Below, piece after piece: positions 24,871 through 34,830 of a DNA stretch of 37,115 nucleotides. The stretch's first letter is position 1. Every line of letters begins with the position of its first letter. Source of the stretch: Acidobacteriota bacterium (GTDB lineage Bacteria > Acidobacteriota > Vicinamibacteria > Vicinamibacterales > UBA8438); the NCBI GenBank assembly GCA_026708265.1, contig JAPOVI010000368.1, positions 1-37,115 of the forward strand. Direction: 5' to 3'. Below the pieces are notes generated by a model. The model searched no databases. It was not told the origin of the DNA and worked only from the letters and a program-made list of their open reading frames with translations. The position numbers and the translations under genes were made by a program.

Positions 24871-25322
24871 CACGCCCCCTCCGCCGCGCGGTGAATGGCC
24901 CGCCGGATCCGCTGGTACGTGCCGCAGCGGCAGACGTTGCCCGTCATCGCCGCGTCGATCTCCTGGTCGTTCGGCCGCGGCGTCCGGGCGAGCAGCGCCG
25001 CCGCGGACATCAGTTGCCCCGACTGGCAGTAGCCGCACTGCGGGACCTGCTCGGCCACCCAGGCGACCTGCAGCGGATGGGTCCCGTCCGGGGACAGTCC
25101 CTCGATGGTCGTGACCCGCCTGCCCACGGCCCGCGAGGCCGGCGTGGTGCAGGAGCGGATCGGCACGCCGTCGAGGTGGACGGTGCAGGCGCCGCACTGC
25201 GCGATCCCGCAGCCGAACTTCGTGCCCGTCAGGCCGATGACGTCACGGATCGCCCAGAGCAGAGGCATCTCGGGCTCGATGTCGAGGTCGTAGCGGCGCT
25301 CGTTGACGGTGAGTGAAACCAT
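24870..25322 (-). CDS. 2Fe-2S subunit of the molybdenum hydroxylase
   Basis: The 150-residue protein has two [2Fe-2S] motifs of the xanthine dehydrogenase small subunit. The plant-ferredoxin-type set [13 protein letters not shown] has Cys38, 43 and 46 with Cys58, and the alpha-helical set has CGYC (96, 99) and CRC (131, 133). It passes electrons from the molybdenum centre to the acceptor. The ATG at 25322 has AGGAG 6 nt upstream. It has no signal peptide and probably travels through the Tat system with the large subunit. It is the first gene of the two-gene unit. Confidence 0.95.
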   Translation of the reverse strand: MVSLTVNERRYDLDIEPEMPLLWAIRDVIGLTGTKFGCGIAQCGACTVHLDGVPIRSCTTPASRAVGRRVTTIEGLSPDGTHPLQVAWVAEQVPQCGYCQSGQLMSAAALLARTPRPNDQEIDAAMTGNVCRCGTYQRIRRAIHRAAEGA

Positions 25323-25396
25323 GCGAGCTCCTGGAGAGAGGTTGGGGACTTGCGTCTCACTGTAGCGCAGCGCCTGCGCGCCCGCAACGGCTCCGC

Positions 25397-28024
25397 TCAC
25401 CGGAGCGGGGCGGCCGGGACGGCGCTCTCGCGCGCGAACCGACGGTAGGCCTCGCGGGCCTCGTCGAACTGCGCGAACACGTGCGCCCGCTCCCGCGCGG
25501 ACCGCCACCCGGGCCACGCTTCCGCCATGCCCTGCAGCCTGTCGATCCACTCCAGCGCATACGCGGCCGCGGTCGCGTCGCGGATCGGCCGGTCGCCGAC
25601 GAGAAGCCACACCGGGTTGGTGAACGCCTGCACGTACGCCACGTCCATCGGGAAGCGCTCGGCGGGCGCGCCCTCGGCCCGCAAGTGGCACCACCCGCTG
25701 TCGCGCACGGGCCGGCCGACGGCGAAGGCGGCCGACCGGCGGTCCGCGTCGAGCGGGACCTCCAGTACGGCCTCGCCGTCGCACACCAGGAAGACCTGTT
25801 CCAGGGGCGTGACCGACCGCACCCGGCCGGCGACCCGGACCTCGCCGCCCCCGGCCGGCAGGCGCACTTCCTCCCCCGGCATGCGGCCGTCGATCGTCAG
25901 CTCGACCAGCGGGCCCGACGAGACGAACGCCCGCCCCGCCCGCAGGTCCTCGAACCACGAGTCGACGTCGAGGCCGCGGGCGCCGGTATGGACGTAGGTC
26001 CGCAGCGACCCCACGAGCTTCGATCGCTGCAGGTCGCTGATGGAGTCCTCGCCCCCGGTGGCGGTGACGCGCAGGCCGTTGTTCCACACCGCGTAGAGGG
26101 GAAAGAAGCCGGCGCGGTTGGCATCCGACCACTCCAGCGCGTCCGTGGTCCCGAGCGCGGCATCGACGATGAACCCCTTGGCACCACCGAGGAGGCGGTC
26201 GAGCGGGTCGCCCTCGCCCGTGAAGGCATGCACGTAGCCGACGGTGGCCCCCTGCGCCTTCGCCTTGCGGAACATGTCGGTGTTGCTGGGATAGAGGCTC
26301 TCGATGGCCGTTCCCTCGTAGCCCATCGTGAACGGGGAGATCAGGTGGTCGCGCATGCCGAACAGGAAGACGTGACCGTAGAAGGGCGGCCGGTACTCCT
26401 GCCCCACGACCACCGGGTGCGCGGGCGTGGAGGCCGAGTGCGCACCGCCGCCCGGCTCGAAGAGCTGGTGGTCGAGGACGCGGTTGTCCTTGTTGGCCAC
26501 CTGGTGGAGGACGAGGTCCTGGTCCTCCGCCTCCGACATCATGATCAGGTTCTCGAGCGAGTTCCGCAGGTTGCCTCCGTAGTTCCCGTGCACGTGGGTC
26601 GAGGCGCTGACCCAGCCGTCCGCCGCCATGTCCGTCATTCGCTCGAGCTCGACGGTCAGCTCGGTCGTCTCGCCCGCCGCGACCTCCGCCGTCACGGCGG
26701 CCGGGTGGAACTCGAAGCCCTTCACCACGGTCAGCTCGACCCGTCCCGCCGGCACCTCGACGGTGAACGCGCCGGTGGTGTGGAAGACGTGATCGCCCCG
26801 CGCGCTGATGCGGGCGTAGGCGTCGGCAGGCGCGTAGGACTTCCCGTCCGAAGCCGTGAGGTGGATGCGCGAGCCGGTCGGCCCGCTGGTGTCGGGGTCG
26901 TCTTCGCCGGCGGCGTCGTCGCCGTCGTCGTCGCCGAAGCCGGCGGCGCGGGTGCGTACCGACAGCGTGCCCATCGGACGCCTCCACCGTCGCTCGGCGA
27001 TCGCCACCGTCCGCAGCGCGCCCCCGTGCGTCTCGAGCAGCGCGAGCTGCGGGAGGCCGCCCTCGTTGGTGATGAACGCAATCCACTCGTCGTCGGGCGA
27101 CCAGCGGGGATGGAAGGCGTCGTGCTCGAAGAACGTCAGCTTGTAGGGCTCGCCCCCTGCCGTCGGCTGCACGTACAGGTTGCTGAACTGATCCGCCGCT
27201 CCCCGCGTCGAGGAGTAGATGAAGCGCCGGCCGTCGCTCGCCACGTCCGGCCGGGTGCGGTACAGGGTCTGCTCGCGCAGCACCGTCACCGCGTCGACGA
27301 TGCCGCCGGGGGCGACGGGCACCCGCAGGACGTTCCCGGAGCCGAGCGGGATGTCCCGGTTCGAGACCAGCAGCAGCTCGTCGCTCTCCGTGCTCTCGGG
27401 GCCCGCGGGCAGCCACGCCGGCGTCAGGTGCATGTCCCAGGGGCCGAAGTACAGCCGGTTCGCGGGATAGGCGTGGTCGACCGTGACGGGCATCTCGTCG
27501 CCGGCCCAGCGGCCGTCCTCGACCGGCCGGACCGCGACGTTGAAGTAACCGTTGGGGCGGGTCGACACGTAGGCGATGCGCGCGCCGTCGGGCGAGAACG
27601 TCGGGTCCGCGTAGACGTGTTCGTCGCCGGTGAGCGCCCGGGTCTCGCCGGTCGCCACCTCCAGCAGCTCGAGCTGCACGCGCTCGCCGTCGTAGTCGGC
27701 GGCATAGACGATCCACCGGCCGTCGGGCGACCAGTCGGGCGACGTGTGGTAGGCGTCCGGGCTGTAGGTCAGCTCCTCGGCCACCCCGGTTTCGACGTCC
27801 ACTCGCCAGATGGAGCCGCTCATCGCCACCGCGACCGACTCGCCGTCCGGCGCCCAGCTCGGCGCCCACGGGGTGGAGCTCGGCGCCGGCGGGAAGTAGA
27901 AGTTGTGCATGTAGTTCCCGCCGTGCCGCGCCGCCGGGTAGCGGCCCGCCTGGGCGTCCACCTGCACCGCGCTTACCGCGATCAGCGCCGCGAGAGCGCC
28001 GACGACGTTGAAAGCTCGTGGCAT
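25397..28024 (-). CDS. Secreted WD40/TolB propeller fused to a CehA/McbA-type metallohydrolase
   Basis: The 875-residue protein starts at ATG 28024, chosen for its signal peptide ([20 protein letters not shown], cleavage near VDAQA) with AGGACAGG upstream; a longer frame to 28123 has no signal. Residues about 50-340 hold TolB/WD40-like blades ([44 protein letters not shown]). An acidic linker rich in Asp follows (about 364-378), then an Ig/lipocalin-like stretch. A CehA/McbA metallohydrolase domain begins at ASTHVHG (H477, H479) and continues through YGHVFLFGM and [13 protein letters not shown]. Characterised CehA and McbA hydrolyse carbaryl; natural substrates are broader. It lies 74 bp upstream of the Mo hydroxylase genes on the same strand. 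Confidence 0.88.
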   Translation of the reverse strand: MPRAFNVVGALAALIAVSAVQVDAQAGRYPAARHGGNYMHNFYFPPAPSSTPWAPSWAPDGESVAVAMSGSIWRVDVETGVAEELTYSPDAYHTSPDWSPDGRWIVYAADYDGERVQLELLEVATGETRALTGDEHVYADPTFSPDGARIAYVSTRPNGYFNVAVRPVEDGRWAGDEMPVTVDHAYPANRLYFGPWDMHLTPAWLPAGPESTESDELLLVSNRDIPLGSGNVLRVPVAPGGIVDAVTVLREQTLYRTRPDVASDGRRFIYSSTRGAADQFSNLYVQPTAGGEPYKLTFFEHDAFHPRWSPDDEWIAFITNEGGLPQLALLETHGGALRTVAIAERRWRRPMGTLSVRTRAAGFGDDDGDDAAGEDDPDTSGPTGSRIHLTASDGKSYAPADAYARISARGDHVFHTTGAFTVEVPAGRVELTVVKGFEFHPAAVTAEVAAGETTELTVELERMTDMAADGWVSASTHVHGNYGGNLRNSLENLIMMSEAEDQDLVLHQVANKDNRVLDHQLFEPGGGAHSASTPAHPVVVGQEYRPPFYGHVFLFGMRDHLISPFTMGYEGTAIESLYPSNTDMFRKAKAQGATVGYVHAFTGEGDPLDRLLGGAKGFIVDAALGTTDALEWSDANRAGFFPLYAVWNNGLRVTATGGEDSISDLQRSKLVGSLRTYVHTGARGLDVDSWFEDLRAGRAFVSSGPLVELTIDGRMPGEEVRLPAGGGEVRVAGRVRSVTPLEQVFLVCDGEAVLEVPLDADRRSAAFAVGRPVRDSGWCHLRAEGAPAERFPMDVAYVQAFTNPVWLLVGDRPIRDATAAAYALEWIDRLQGMAEAWPGWRSARERAHVFAQFDEAREAYRRFARESAVPAAPLR

Positions 28025-28181
28025 GGGCCTGTCCTGGGAGTATCGTCCGGCCTCGGCTCCGTTTGGGGGGATTGTTGGCCATCGCGCTTCGTGGCGACAA
28101 GCGTCGCCCCAAGGCAAGGCCATCGCTCAGGAGCACTTCATCCCGCCCCGCGACCACCGGGACGTGGCGGACAAAGCGCCT

Positions 28182-30893
28182 TCATTCGGCGCGCAGCGCC
28201 ACGGACGGGACTACTCGAACCGCCCGCAACCCCGGGACGGCGTGGGCCAGCGCGACGACGGCGACCAGCAGGCCGATGGCTCCGCCCCACGCGAGCTCGT
28301 CCGTCGCATCAATGCCGAACAACACGCCGGCCGTGCCGCGCGCCGCCACGAAGGCCAACGTCCCGCCGATGGCCCCACCGAGCGCGAACAGCACGGCGCC
28401 CTGGCGCACGACCAGCCGGAGCACGTCCCCGCGGGTCGCGCCCAGCGCCACGCGGATGCCGATCTCCCGGGTTCGCTGGACGACCGCGAAGGCGATGACG
28501 CCGTACAGCCCGATCGCCGCCAGCCCGACGGCTACGAGGCCGGCGGCGCCGAGCATCACCGCGAGAAGTTGCGCCGGGAGCAACTGGGTTGCGACATGGT
28601 CCTCCAGCGTGAGGCCCTCCCAGAAGACCACGTCCTCGTCGAGCCCGCGCAGCTCGCGCTGGATCGCCGCCGCGAGGGCGCCCGCGTCTCCATCCGTGCG
28701 GGCCAGGAGGACCGATGCGCTGACGTTCCAGGAACGCTGGGCGGCGGCCAGGTGCAAGTAGGGAGTCGGCGGTTCCTGGAGGAACCGGACCTTGTAGTCT
28801 CCGACGACGCCGACTATCTCGATTCCCGACCCGTCACCGTCGCCGGCAAGACGGAGCCGACGGCCGACGGCCTGACCGTCCGGCCAGAGCCGGCTGGCGA
28901 GCGCCTCGTTGACGATGCCGACCTGCGGAGACGCGGACGTGTCGATGACGTCGTCGAACGAGCGCCCTTCGAGCAACGGAACCCGGAGCGCATCGAAGTA
29001 CCCGGCCCCGACCGCCACCGCTTCGACTGCAAGGGTGGACCGTTCCTGCCCGTGGCGATCGGCCGGCGAGACGGGAACTCGCGTCCAGTTGACGGACAGC
29101 GGCGCGCGGCTGGCCCGGGCGACCGCCTGCACGCCCGGCAGCGCGCGCACCCGCTCGCGGGCGCGGTCCAGGAACCGCGCGGCTTCGTCGTCGCCATAGC
29201 CGACCAGCCCGAGACCGGCGGTGACAGAGGCGATCGCCGCGGCCGGAAAGCCGAGATCGGACCGGCTGGCGACCAGCAGGTTGCGCGCCAACAGGCCGGC
29301 GACCACGAGGAGCACGAGGCTGACCGCGATCTGGAACGTTACCAGCGACTGCCGGAGGCTCCACCGCCGACCGCCGACAGACCAGACCGTCCCCTGTCCG
29401 ACCAGCTCTCCCAGCACGCTCGACCGTGAGCTGACCCACGCCGGCGCGAGGCCGGCAGCGACGCCGGCACCCACCGCGACCACGACCGCGAGCCCGAGCA
29501 CCCGCCCGTTCAGCCCCAGATCGAGCGCAACCGGGATCAGCAGCGGCGCGCGAATGGCGCCGAGCGCCTCCAGGCAGCCCCAGGCCAGCGCAACGCCGCC
29601 GCCGACGCCGAACAGCGACAGCACCAGGCTTTCCACGAGCAGTTGCCGGAGCAGCCGCGACCGGCTCGCCCCGACCGCGAGCCGTAGGCCCATCTCGCGC
29701 CGCCGCGCGGAAGCCCGCGCCAGCAGCAGGCCCGCGACGTTGGCGCAGACGATCAGCAGCACCAGTCCGATGAGCACGAGCAGACTGAGCGCGCCCGCGC
29801 GCAGATAACCCTCGATCAACGGGTGCGTGGACACGTCGCCCGTGGGAACCACCGTCGCGCCGTACCCCCGGTTCGAGCCGGGATACTCCGTTTCGAGAGC
29901 CTGCATCACGCTGTTCAGGTCCGCGGCCGCGGCGGCGGCGGTCGCTCCCTCCCGCAGCCGGCCCTTCAGCGCCATCCAGCGGAACCCGCGGCGCTCGAGC
30001 CGCGTTGTTCCGGGCGAAGGCGCATTGGATTCCATGACGATCGGCCGGACGTCGTCGACCCAGGCGATCGGTATCCAGAAGGAGGGCGTCAGGACCGGCG
30101 CGTTCATGCCGGCGAAGCCGGCGGGCGCCACGCCGACGATGGCGTGCGGCCGTCCGCCGATGCGGAGCGACCGTCCGACAGCGTTGGGGTCGCTGCCGAA
30201 CGCGTCGGACCAGAGCGCCGACGAGATCACTACCACCCGCGCGGCTCCCGGACGGTCGTCGTCCGGCAGCAGGGCGCGCCCGCGCGCGGCTCGCACCCCC
30301 AACATCGGGAAGTAGTTCCCGGTCACCGCCTCGCCGAGCAGCAGGCGCGAGCGGTCGCCGACCGTGACCGCAGCCATGGCAGGCGCATGTCCCACCAGGT
30401 CGGCGAGGACCCGGGTTCCACGGCGCAGGTCCAGATAGTCGGGATAGGAGCTCCCGCTCCAGGCGAAACCGTTCTCGTTGTCGATGTAGACGTCGACGAG
30501 CTGCTCCGGGCGGTCGACCGGCAACCGCCGCAGCAGCGTGGCGTCCACCAGGGCGAAGAGCGCCGTGTTGAGACCGATACCGATCGCGAGGGACATCGCC
30601 GCGATGGCCGACAGCGCCGGGTGCTTCCGGATCAGCCGAAGCGCGTACGCTACGTCCTGCCGCAGGGAATCAAGCTGCCGGATGCCCCAGCTCTGCCGGC
30701 AGTCGTCCTTGACCGCGTCGAGGGGGCCCAAGGCGAGCCGCGCCCGCCGGCGCGCCTCCCGGAGCGACACTCCGCGGGACACGAGCTTCTCGATCTCGCA
30801 CTCGAGGTGGAAGCGCAGCTCGTCGTCCAGTTCCGTCTCGGCGGCGTGCCTGCGGAACAAGGCGCGCAGGCGATAGCGCAGGTCGTTCAGCAT
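28182..30893 (-). CDS. ADOP-family ABC transporter permease (MacB-like, duplicated)
   Basis: The 903-residue protein starts at ATG 30893, where the ADOP-specific N-terminus begins ([14 protein letters not shown], then [21 protein letters not shown]). The first membrane helix ([24 protein letters not shown]) is followed by a MacB periplasmic core domain. Three helices follow with [31 protein letters not shown] second MacB core lies at about 600-740, and the C-terminal helices contain [27 protein letters not shown]. Two FtsX-type modules are in one chain without an ATPase, the acidobacterial duplicated orphan permease. The cognate ATPase is unknown. The upstream PadR gene overlaps its start by 7 bp and is truncated. 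Confidence 0.95.
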   Translation of the reverse strand: MLNDLRYRLRALFRRHAAETELDDELRFHLECEIEKLVSRGVSLREARRRARLALGPLDAVKDDCRQSWGIRQLDSLRQDVAYALRLIRKHPALSAIAAMSLAIGIGLNTALFALVDATLLRRLPVDRPEQLVDVYIDNENGFAWSGSSYPDYLDLRRGTRVLADLVGHAPAMAAVTVGDRSRLLLGEAVTGNYFPMLGVRAARGRALLPDDDRPGAARVVVISSALWSDAFGSDPNAVGRSLRIGGRPHAIVGVAPAGFAGMNAPVLTPSFWIPIAWVDDVRPIVMESNAPSPGTTRLERRGFRWMALKGRLREGATAAAAAADLNSVMQALETEYPGSNRGYGATVVPTGDVSTHPLIEGYLRAGALSLLVLIGLVLLIVCANVAGLLLARASARRREMGLRLAVGASRSRLLRQLLVESLVLSLFGVGGGVALAWGCLEALGAIRAPLLIPVALDLGLNGRVLGLAVVVAVGAGVAAGLAPAWVSSRSSVLGELVGQGTVWSVGGRRWSLRQSLVTFQIAVSLVLLVVAGLLARNLLVASRSDLGFPAAAIASVTAGLGLVGYGDDEAARFLDRARERVRALPGVQAVARASRAPLSVNWTRVPVSPADRHGQERSTLAVEAVAVGAGYFDALRVPLLEGRSFDDVIDTSASPQVGIVNEALASRLWPDGQAVGRRLRLAGDGDGSGIEIVGVVGDYKVRFLQEPPTPYLHLAAAQRSWNVSASVLLARTDGDAGALAAAIQRELRGLDEDVVFWEGLTLEDHVATQLLPAQLLAVMLGAAGLVAVGLAAIGLYGVIAFAVVQRTREIGIRVALGATRGDVLRLVVRQGAVLFALGGAIGGTLAFVAARGTAGVLFGIDATDELAWGGAIGLLVAVVALAHAVPGLRAVRVVPSVALRAE

Positions 30894-31120
30894 CGGTGGC
30901 AGCCGCGCCGCTCCAGGCGGTGCAACGCCGGATAGAACGATCCCTGGCGGACTGCCAGCACCTCGCGCGACACCTGGCGAATGCGCTCGGCGATGCCCCA
31001 GCCATGCTGGGGCCCGAGCGCCATCGTCTTCAGGATCAGCAGTTCGAGCGTCCCCTGGGGGAGCTCGATGCGGGCGCGACCCGCTTCCCCGCCTCCCGAC
31101 TTCCCCTTCCACTTCGACAT
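30887..31120 (-). CDS. PadR-type regulator, C-terminally truncated
   Basis: The 77-residue frame keeps the PadR winged-helix start: [28 protein letters not shown], then [17 protein letters not shown]. It ends in CHRC and a TGA. Normal PadR proteins of ADOP loci continue for about 30-40 residues with the wing (WI..EWG..NRRARYYRLT) and the dimerisation helix. Here the ADOP start codon lies where that part should be, as if a deletion had joined the two genes. It overlaps ADOP by 7 bp. Without wing and dimer helix it may not repress; a partial function cannot be excluded. Confidence 0.75.
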   Translation of the reverse strand: MSKWKGKSGGGEAGRARIELPQGTLELLILKTMALGPQHGWGIAERIRQVSREVLAVRQGSFYPALHRLERRGCHRC

Positions 31121-31203
31121 GACCGGGAAAATCTACACGCTTTTCTGTCGAAGTGCAAGGGTGAAGCCTGAATCGGTGACAGCATGACTGCTATCATCGG
31201 TCC

Positions 31204-31623
31204 TTGCGCATCGTGGTGGACACGAACGTCCTCGTCGCGGCCACCTCGAGCGCGGCGGGCGCCAGTCGAGAGGTCCTGCGCCGGTGCCTGCTGGGTAGAT
31301 ACGAACCGTTGATGGGCCAGGCTCTGTTCGCCGAATACGAGGCGGTGCTGGCGCGGTCGGACCTGTTCCGCCGTTCCCCCGTTTCCGCCGGGGAGCGCGA
31401 TGCACTGTGGGCTGCGATCATCGGCCGCTGCAAGTGGGTGCGCGTGTTCTACGTGTGGCGACCGAATCTGCCCGACGAGGCCGACAATCACCTTGTGGAG
31501 CTGGCCGTTGCCGGGTACGCGGAGGCCATCGTCACCCACAACACCCGGGATTTCGATCGCGCCGAGTTGCGCTTCCCGGAGCTGCGCATCGTTACACCCG
31601 CAACTCTGATCGCGGGGCACTGA
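31204..31623 (+). CDS. PIN-domain toxin (COG1569-like, VapC superfamily)
   Basis: The 139-residue protein has the four acidic PIN positions: Asp6 in RIVVDTNVLV, Glu44 in FAEYEAVLA, Asp94 in PDEADNHLVELA, and Asp116 in HNTRDFDRAEL. PIN toxins are Mg-dependent ribonucleases. The start is TTG at 31204, which fits the family's N-terminus; the ribosome site is weak. The antitoxin gene begins 3 bp after its stop, so they are co-transcribed in toxin-first order, as in the PIN/COG1569 group. Confidence 0.88.
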   Translation: MRIVVDTNVLVAATSSAAGASREVLRRCLLGRYEPLMGQALFAEYEAVLARSDLFRRSPVSAGERDALWAAIIGRCKWVRVFYVWRPNLPDEADNHLVELAVAGYAEAIVTHNTRDFDRAELRFPELRIVTPATLIAGH

Positions 31624-31626
31624 ACC

Positions 31627-31854
31627 ATGTCGACCTTGACCATCCGTCTCCCCGATGAGACGCACGCCCGGATGAAGCTGCTCGCGCGGCGACGCGACAC
31701 GAGCGTCAACAAGCTGATGGAAGAGCTGTGCACCATCGCGGTGACCCAGCACGATGCCGAGACGCGGTTCCGTGCGCTCGCCGCCCGCGGGTCGGTGGAC
31801 GAAGGGATCCGCGTGCTCGACCGCCTCGATGCCGCGTTCGGCGGCGAGGAGTAG
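31627..31854 (+). CDS. Ribbon-helix-helix antitoxin of the PIN toxin
   Basis: The 75-residue protein starts with the ribbon strand STLTIRLPDETHARMK, followed by the helix pair (LLARRRDTSVNKLMEELC). This is the CopG/Arc/HicB-like DNA-binding fold. The C-terminal half (RFRALAARGSVDEGIRVLDRL) would bind the toxin. It probably represses its own operon with the toxin. The ATG lies 3 bp after the toxin stop; no separate promoter is seen. Confidence 0.85.
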   Translation: MSTLTIRLPDETHARMKLLARRRDTSVNKLMEELCTIAVTQHDAETRFRALAARGSVDEGIRVLDRLDAAFGGEE

Positions 31855-31890
31855 CTCCGGCATCTCTAGCGGCACTGTCAGGAGGCGACG

Positions 31891-33756
31891 ATGCTCCCAC
31901 CGACTCGTACGATGCTGGCCCCGGCCGCCCTGGTCCTGACCGCCGCCGCGGCCGGGGCGCAGCCGGCCATGACCGACTCGCGCTACGTCTTCCTGTTCCA
32001 CGAGCAGTGCGCGACCTGTCACGGCGTCAACAGCCCCGTCCCGCAGGCGGCGAGCCTCGAAGCGCTGCGCTCGTTCACTCCCGAGCGGGTGTACGAGGCG
32101 CTGAGCACCGGGTCGATGGCGGTGAACGCCGCCGACCTCAGCGACGAGGAGAAGCAAGGGCTGGCCACCTACCTGACCGGCACGCCGTTCGGCAGCGCCG
32201 CCGACCGCAGCGCCGCGGCGATGGCGAACGCCTGTCCGGCCGGCGCGACACCGGATCCGCTCCTCGCCCGCGCGCAGTGGAACGGCTCCAACGGCTCCAC
32301 CGGCGCCCGCTTCCAGTCCGCGGAGGACGCGGGGCTGACCGCCGACGACGTCCCGCGCCTCACCCTGCAGTGGTCCTTCGGACTGCCGAGCAGCGGCGGG
32401 ATGCGGGCCCAGCCCGTCGTGGTGGGGGGGCGCGTCTTCCTGGGCAGCGACAACGGCTTCGTCTACGCCGTCGACGCCCGCTCCGGCTGCGTGCACTGGT
32501 CCTTCGACGCCGGAACGCCGGTGGTTTCGGCCGTGAGCGTCGGGACGGTGCCCGGCACGGAACGCGACGCCGTCTACTTCGGAGACTGGACCGCGCACGT
32601 CCAGGCCGTGGACGCCGAGAGCGGACAGCCGTTGTGGCGGGTGCGGGCGGACGACCACCCGATGGCCAAGATCACCGGTTCGCCCGTCCTCGAGCCCGGC
32701 GGGCGGCGCCTCTACGTGCCCGTGGGATCGTGGGAGGAGGGCGCCTCGCTCTCGAACGGCCAGTACGAATGCTGCACGTCGCAGGGCGCCGTGGTGGCCC
32801 TCGACTCCGCGACCGGTGCCGAGATCTGGAAGACCTACACGATTCCCGAGCGTCCGCGGCCGGTCCGCGAGAACTGGCTCGGCGTGCAGCAGTACGGCCC
32901 CGCCGGCGCCGGCGTGTGGTCCGCCCCGGTGCTCGACCTCGAGCGCCGGGCCCTCTACGTCGGCACCGCGAACGGCTACATCAACGTGCCCGACGGCGAC
33001 TCCAGCGACGCCGTGATCGCCTTCGACCTCGACACCGGCGCGCGGCTCTGGTCCACGCAGCTCCTCGCCGGCGACCAGAACTGCGGCGTCTTCGGCATGT
33101 CCGACGAGGAGGCCAGTCTGGAGTGCCCCGGCTACGAGAGCGGCCCGAACGACGACGTGTCGGGATCGCCGATCCTGGTCACCCTGCCGGACGGGCGGGA
33201 CGTGCTCATCGCCGGTCAGGAGAGCAGCCGAGTCACGGCCCTGGATCCCGACGACGGGGGCGCCGTCCTCTGGGTCGCGCAGGCGATGGATGCCAGCGAA
33301 GGCCCCCAGGGCGCGGGCATGGGACCGGCGAGTGACGGGAACCTCTACTACCGCCCCGTCGCGCTCCCGGACCGGACCGGCGGCATGGCGGCGCTCAGGC
33401 CGGAAACCGGCGAGCGTGTCTGGTACGCCACGCACCCCGGGCCGACCGACTGCCCCGACCCCGAGGCGCCCGCGTGCTCGTCGGGCGTGTTCGGGGCCGC
33501 GACCGTCATTCCCGGCGTGGTGTTCGCCGGAGGCCGCGACGGGATGCTCCGCGCGTACGCCACCCGCGACGGAGAGGTGCTGTGGGAGTACGACACCCTG
33601 CGCGCCTTCGACACCGCGAACGGGGTGGCCGCGCGGGGCGGGTCGATCGGCGGGCACGGGCCGGCCGTCGTCGGCGGCATGCTGTTCATCGGTTCGGGCT
33701 ACGCGGTAATGGACAGCGTCGCGGGCAACGTGCTGCTCGCCTTCGGGATCGACTGA
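31891..33756 (+). CDS. Cytochrome c-PQQ propeller dehydrogenase, polyvinyl-alcohol-dehydrogenase-like
   Basis: The 621-residue protein has a signal peptide (about 1-24) and then an N-terminal cytochrome c domain with CATCH (Cys40, Cys43, His44) and a possible axial Met in GSMAVN (76). The rest is a PQQ-type eight-bladed propeller with W-docking repeats (GFVYAVDARSG, HVQAVDAESGQPLW, AVVALDSATGAEIWKTY, VIAFDLDTGARLWSTQ, MAALRPETGERVWY). The vicinal Cys294-Cys295 in YECCTSQGAVVALD matches the disulfide site of PVA-dehydrogenase-type and alcohol-dehydrogenase-type quinoproteins. It should oxidise an alcohol in the periplasm and pass electrons through its own haem. AGGAGG lies 5 nt before the ATG. 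The substrate is not known. Confidence 0.88.
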   Translation: MLPPTRTMLAPAALVLTAAAAGAQPAMTDSRYVFLFHEQCATCHGVNSPVPQAASLEALRSFTPERVYEALSTGSMAVNAADLSDEEKQGLATYLTGTPFGSAADRSAAAMANACPAGATPDPLLARAQWNGSNGSTGARFQSAEDAGLTADDVPRLTLQWSFGLPSSGGMRAQPVVVGGRVFLGSDNGFVYAVDARSGCVHWSFDAGTPVVSAVSVGTVPGTERDAVYFGDWTAHVQAVDAESGQPLWRVRADDHPMAKITGSPVLEPGGRRLYVPVGSWEEGASLSNGQYECCTSQGAVVALDSATGAEIWKTYTIPERPRPVRENWLGVQQYGPAGAGVWSAPVLDLERRALYVGTANGYINVPDGDSSDAVIAFDLDTGARLWSTQLLAGDQNCGVFGMSDEEASLECPGYESGPNDDVSGSPILVTLPDGRDVLIAGQESSRVTALDPDDGGAVLWVAQAMDASEGPQGAGMGPASDGNLYYRPVALPDRTGGMAALRPETGERVWYATHPGPTDCPDPEAPACSSGVFGAATVIPGVVFAGGRDGMLRAYATRDGEVLWEYDTLRAFDTANGVAARGGSIGGHGPAVVGGMLFIGSGYAVMDSVAGNVLLAFGID

Positions 33757-33839
33757 TCGCCGGACACCGGACGCAGGACGCAGGCAGGTTTACGCCGGGG
33801 TCGCGCCCGGCTATGGTAGACGGCTGAGGAGGTCGGGTC

Positions 33840-34808
33840 ATGAGGATGAAGCACAGGAGCGTTGCGCCGCTGCTGATGGCGGTGCTCGTCGCGCTGGCGG
33901 CCGGATCGGCCGCCGCACAGGACGCGCCGCGGACGCCGTGGGGCGCCCCGGATCTATCGGGAATCTGGGATTTCAAGACCGCCACGCCGCTCGAGCGGCC
34001 CGAGGACCGCGGAGAGCAGGCGTTCCTGACGGCGGAAGAGGCCGCCAACATCGAGCAGGAGGCGGTCGATCGCAACGTCCGCCTTTGGGAAGCGGCGCCC
34101 CGCCGGACCGAGGCCGGGGGCAACGTCGGCGGCTACAACAACTTCTGGCTCGACTTCGGCACGACCGTCATCGAGAGCCGGCGCACGTCCCTCATCGTCG
34201 ATCCGCCGAACGGGCGCATCCCCGACCTGACCGAAGAAGGGCAGCGGCGCGCCGACGAGCGGCAGGCCCACCGGGAGGCCCACCCGGCCGACACCTATCT
34301 CGACCGCAGCGCGTTCGACCGCTGCATCCTGGGATTCAACACCGGGCCGCCGATGACGCCCGGCTTCTACAACCAGCACATGCAGCTTTTCCAGACGCCG
34401 GACCACGTCGTCGTGCTCAACGAGATGGTCCACGACTCGCGCATCATCCCGCTCGACGGCAGCCCGCGGCCCGGCATCGAGTCGTGGACGGGCGAGTCGC
34501 GCGGGCAGTGGGAGGGCGACACGCTGGTCGTCGAGACCATCGACTTCAGCGACAAGCACGGCTACCGGGGCTCGACCAAGGGTCGTCACCTCGTCGAGCG
34601 CTTCACGCGCACGGACGCCGACACGCTCCTCTACGAGTTCACGATCAGCGACCCCGCCACGTGGACGGCGCCCTGGAGCGCGCAGATCCCGATGCAGGCG
34701 ACGGAGCTCCCGCTCTTCGAGTACGCCTGCCACGAAGGCAACTACGCCATGCCCAACATCCTGGGCGGCGAGCGCCGGGCGGAGCGGCTGGCGGGCGAGC
34801 AGGACTGA
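33840..34808 (+). CDS. Secreted protein of unknown function
   Basis: The 322-residue protein has a signal peptide (LLMAVLVALAAGSAAAQ, about 11-27). Its mature N-terminus reads RTPWGAPDLSGIWDF, a pattern I know from many uncharacterised exported acidobacterial and proteobacterial proteins encoded near quinoproteins and cytochromes. Other notable stretches are GPPMTPGFYNQHMQLFQTPDHVVVLNEM and GESRGQWEGDTLVVET. It has two Cys residues and no haem motif. GAGGAGG lies upstream of the ATG. It lies 83 bp after the PQQ dehydrogenase and 22 bp before the next gene, so it is probably in their operon. I assign no function. Confidence 0.85.
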   Translation: MRMKHRSVAPLLMAVLVALAAGSAAAQDAPRTPWGAPDLSGIWDFKTATPLERPEDRGEQAFLTAEEAANIEQEAVDRNVRLWEAAPRRTEAGGNVGGYNNFWLDFGTTVIESRRTSLIVDPPNGRIPDLTEEGQRRADERQAHREAHPADTYLDRSAFDRCILGFNTGPPMTPGFYNQHMQLFQTPDHVVVLNEMVHDSRIIPLDGSPRPGIESWTGESRGQWEGDTLVVETIDFSDKHGYRGSTKGRHLVERFTRTDADTLLYEFTISDPATWTAPWSAQIPMQATELPLFEYACHEGNYAMPNILGGERRAERLAGEQD

Positions 34809-34830
34809 GCCGGGCGGCCGAGGCCAACCC

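Noticed and set aside
25313..28498. 1061-codon plus-strand frame over the CehA/McbA fusion
   Set aside because: It is antisense to a gene with clear WD40 and metallohydrolase motifs; the composition is repetitive Arg/Val/His.
31036..33657. 873-codon antisense frame over the PIN, RHH and PQQ genes
   Set aside because: It opposes three recognisable genes and has no domain or signal; it is a GC-driven shadow.
33794..33811. GCCGGG-N6-CCCGGC hairpin after the PQQ gene as a terminator
   Set aside because: There is no T-tract after the stem, the stem is only 6 bp in GC-rich DNA, and the downstream genes look co-transcribed.
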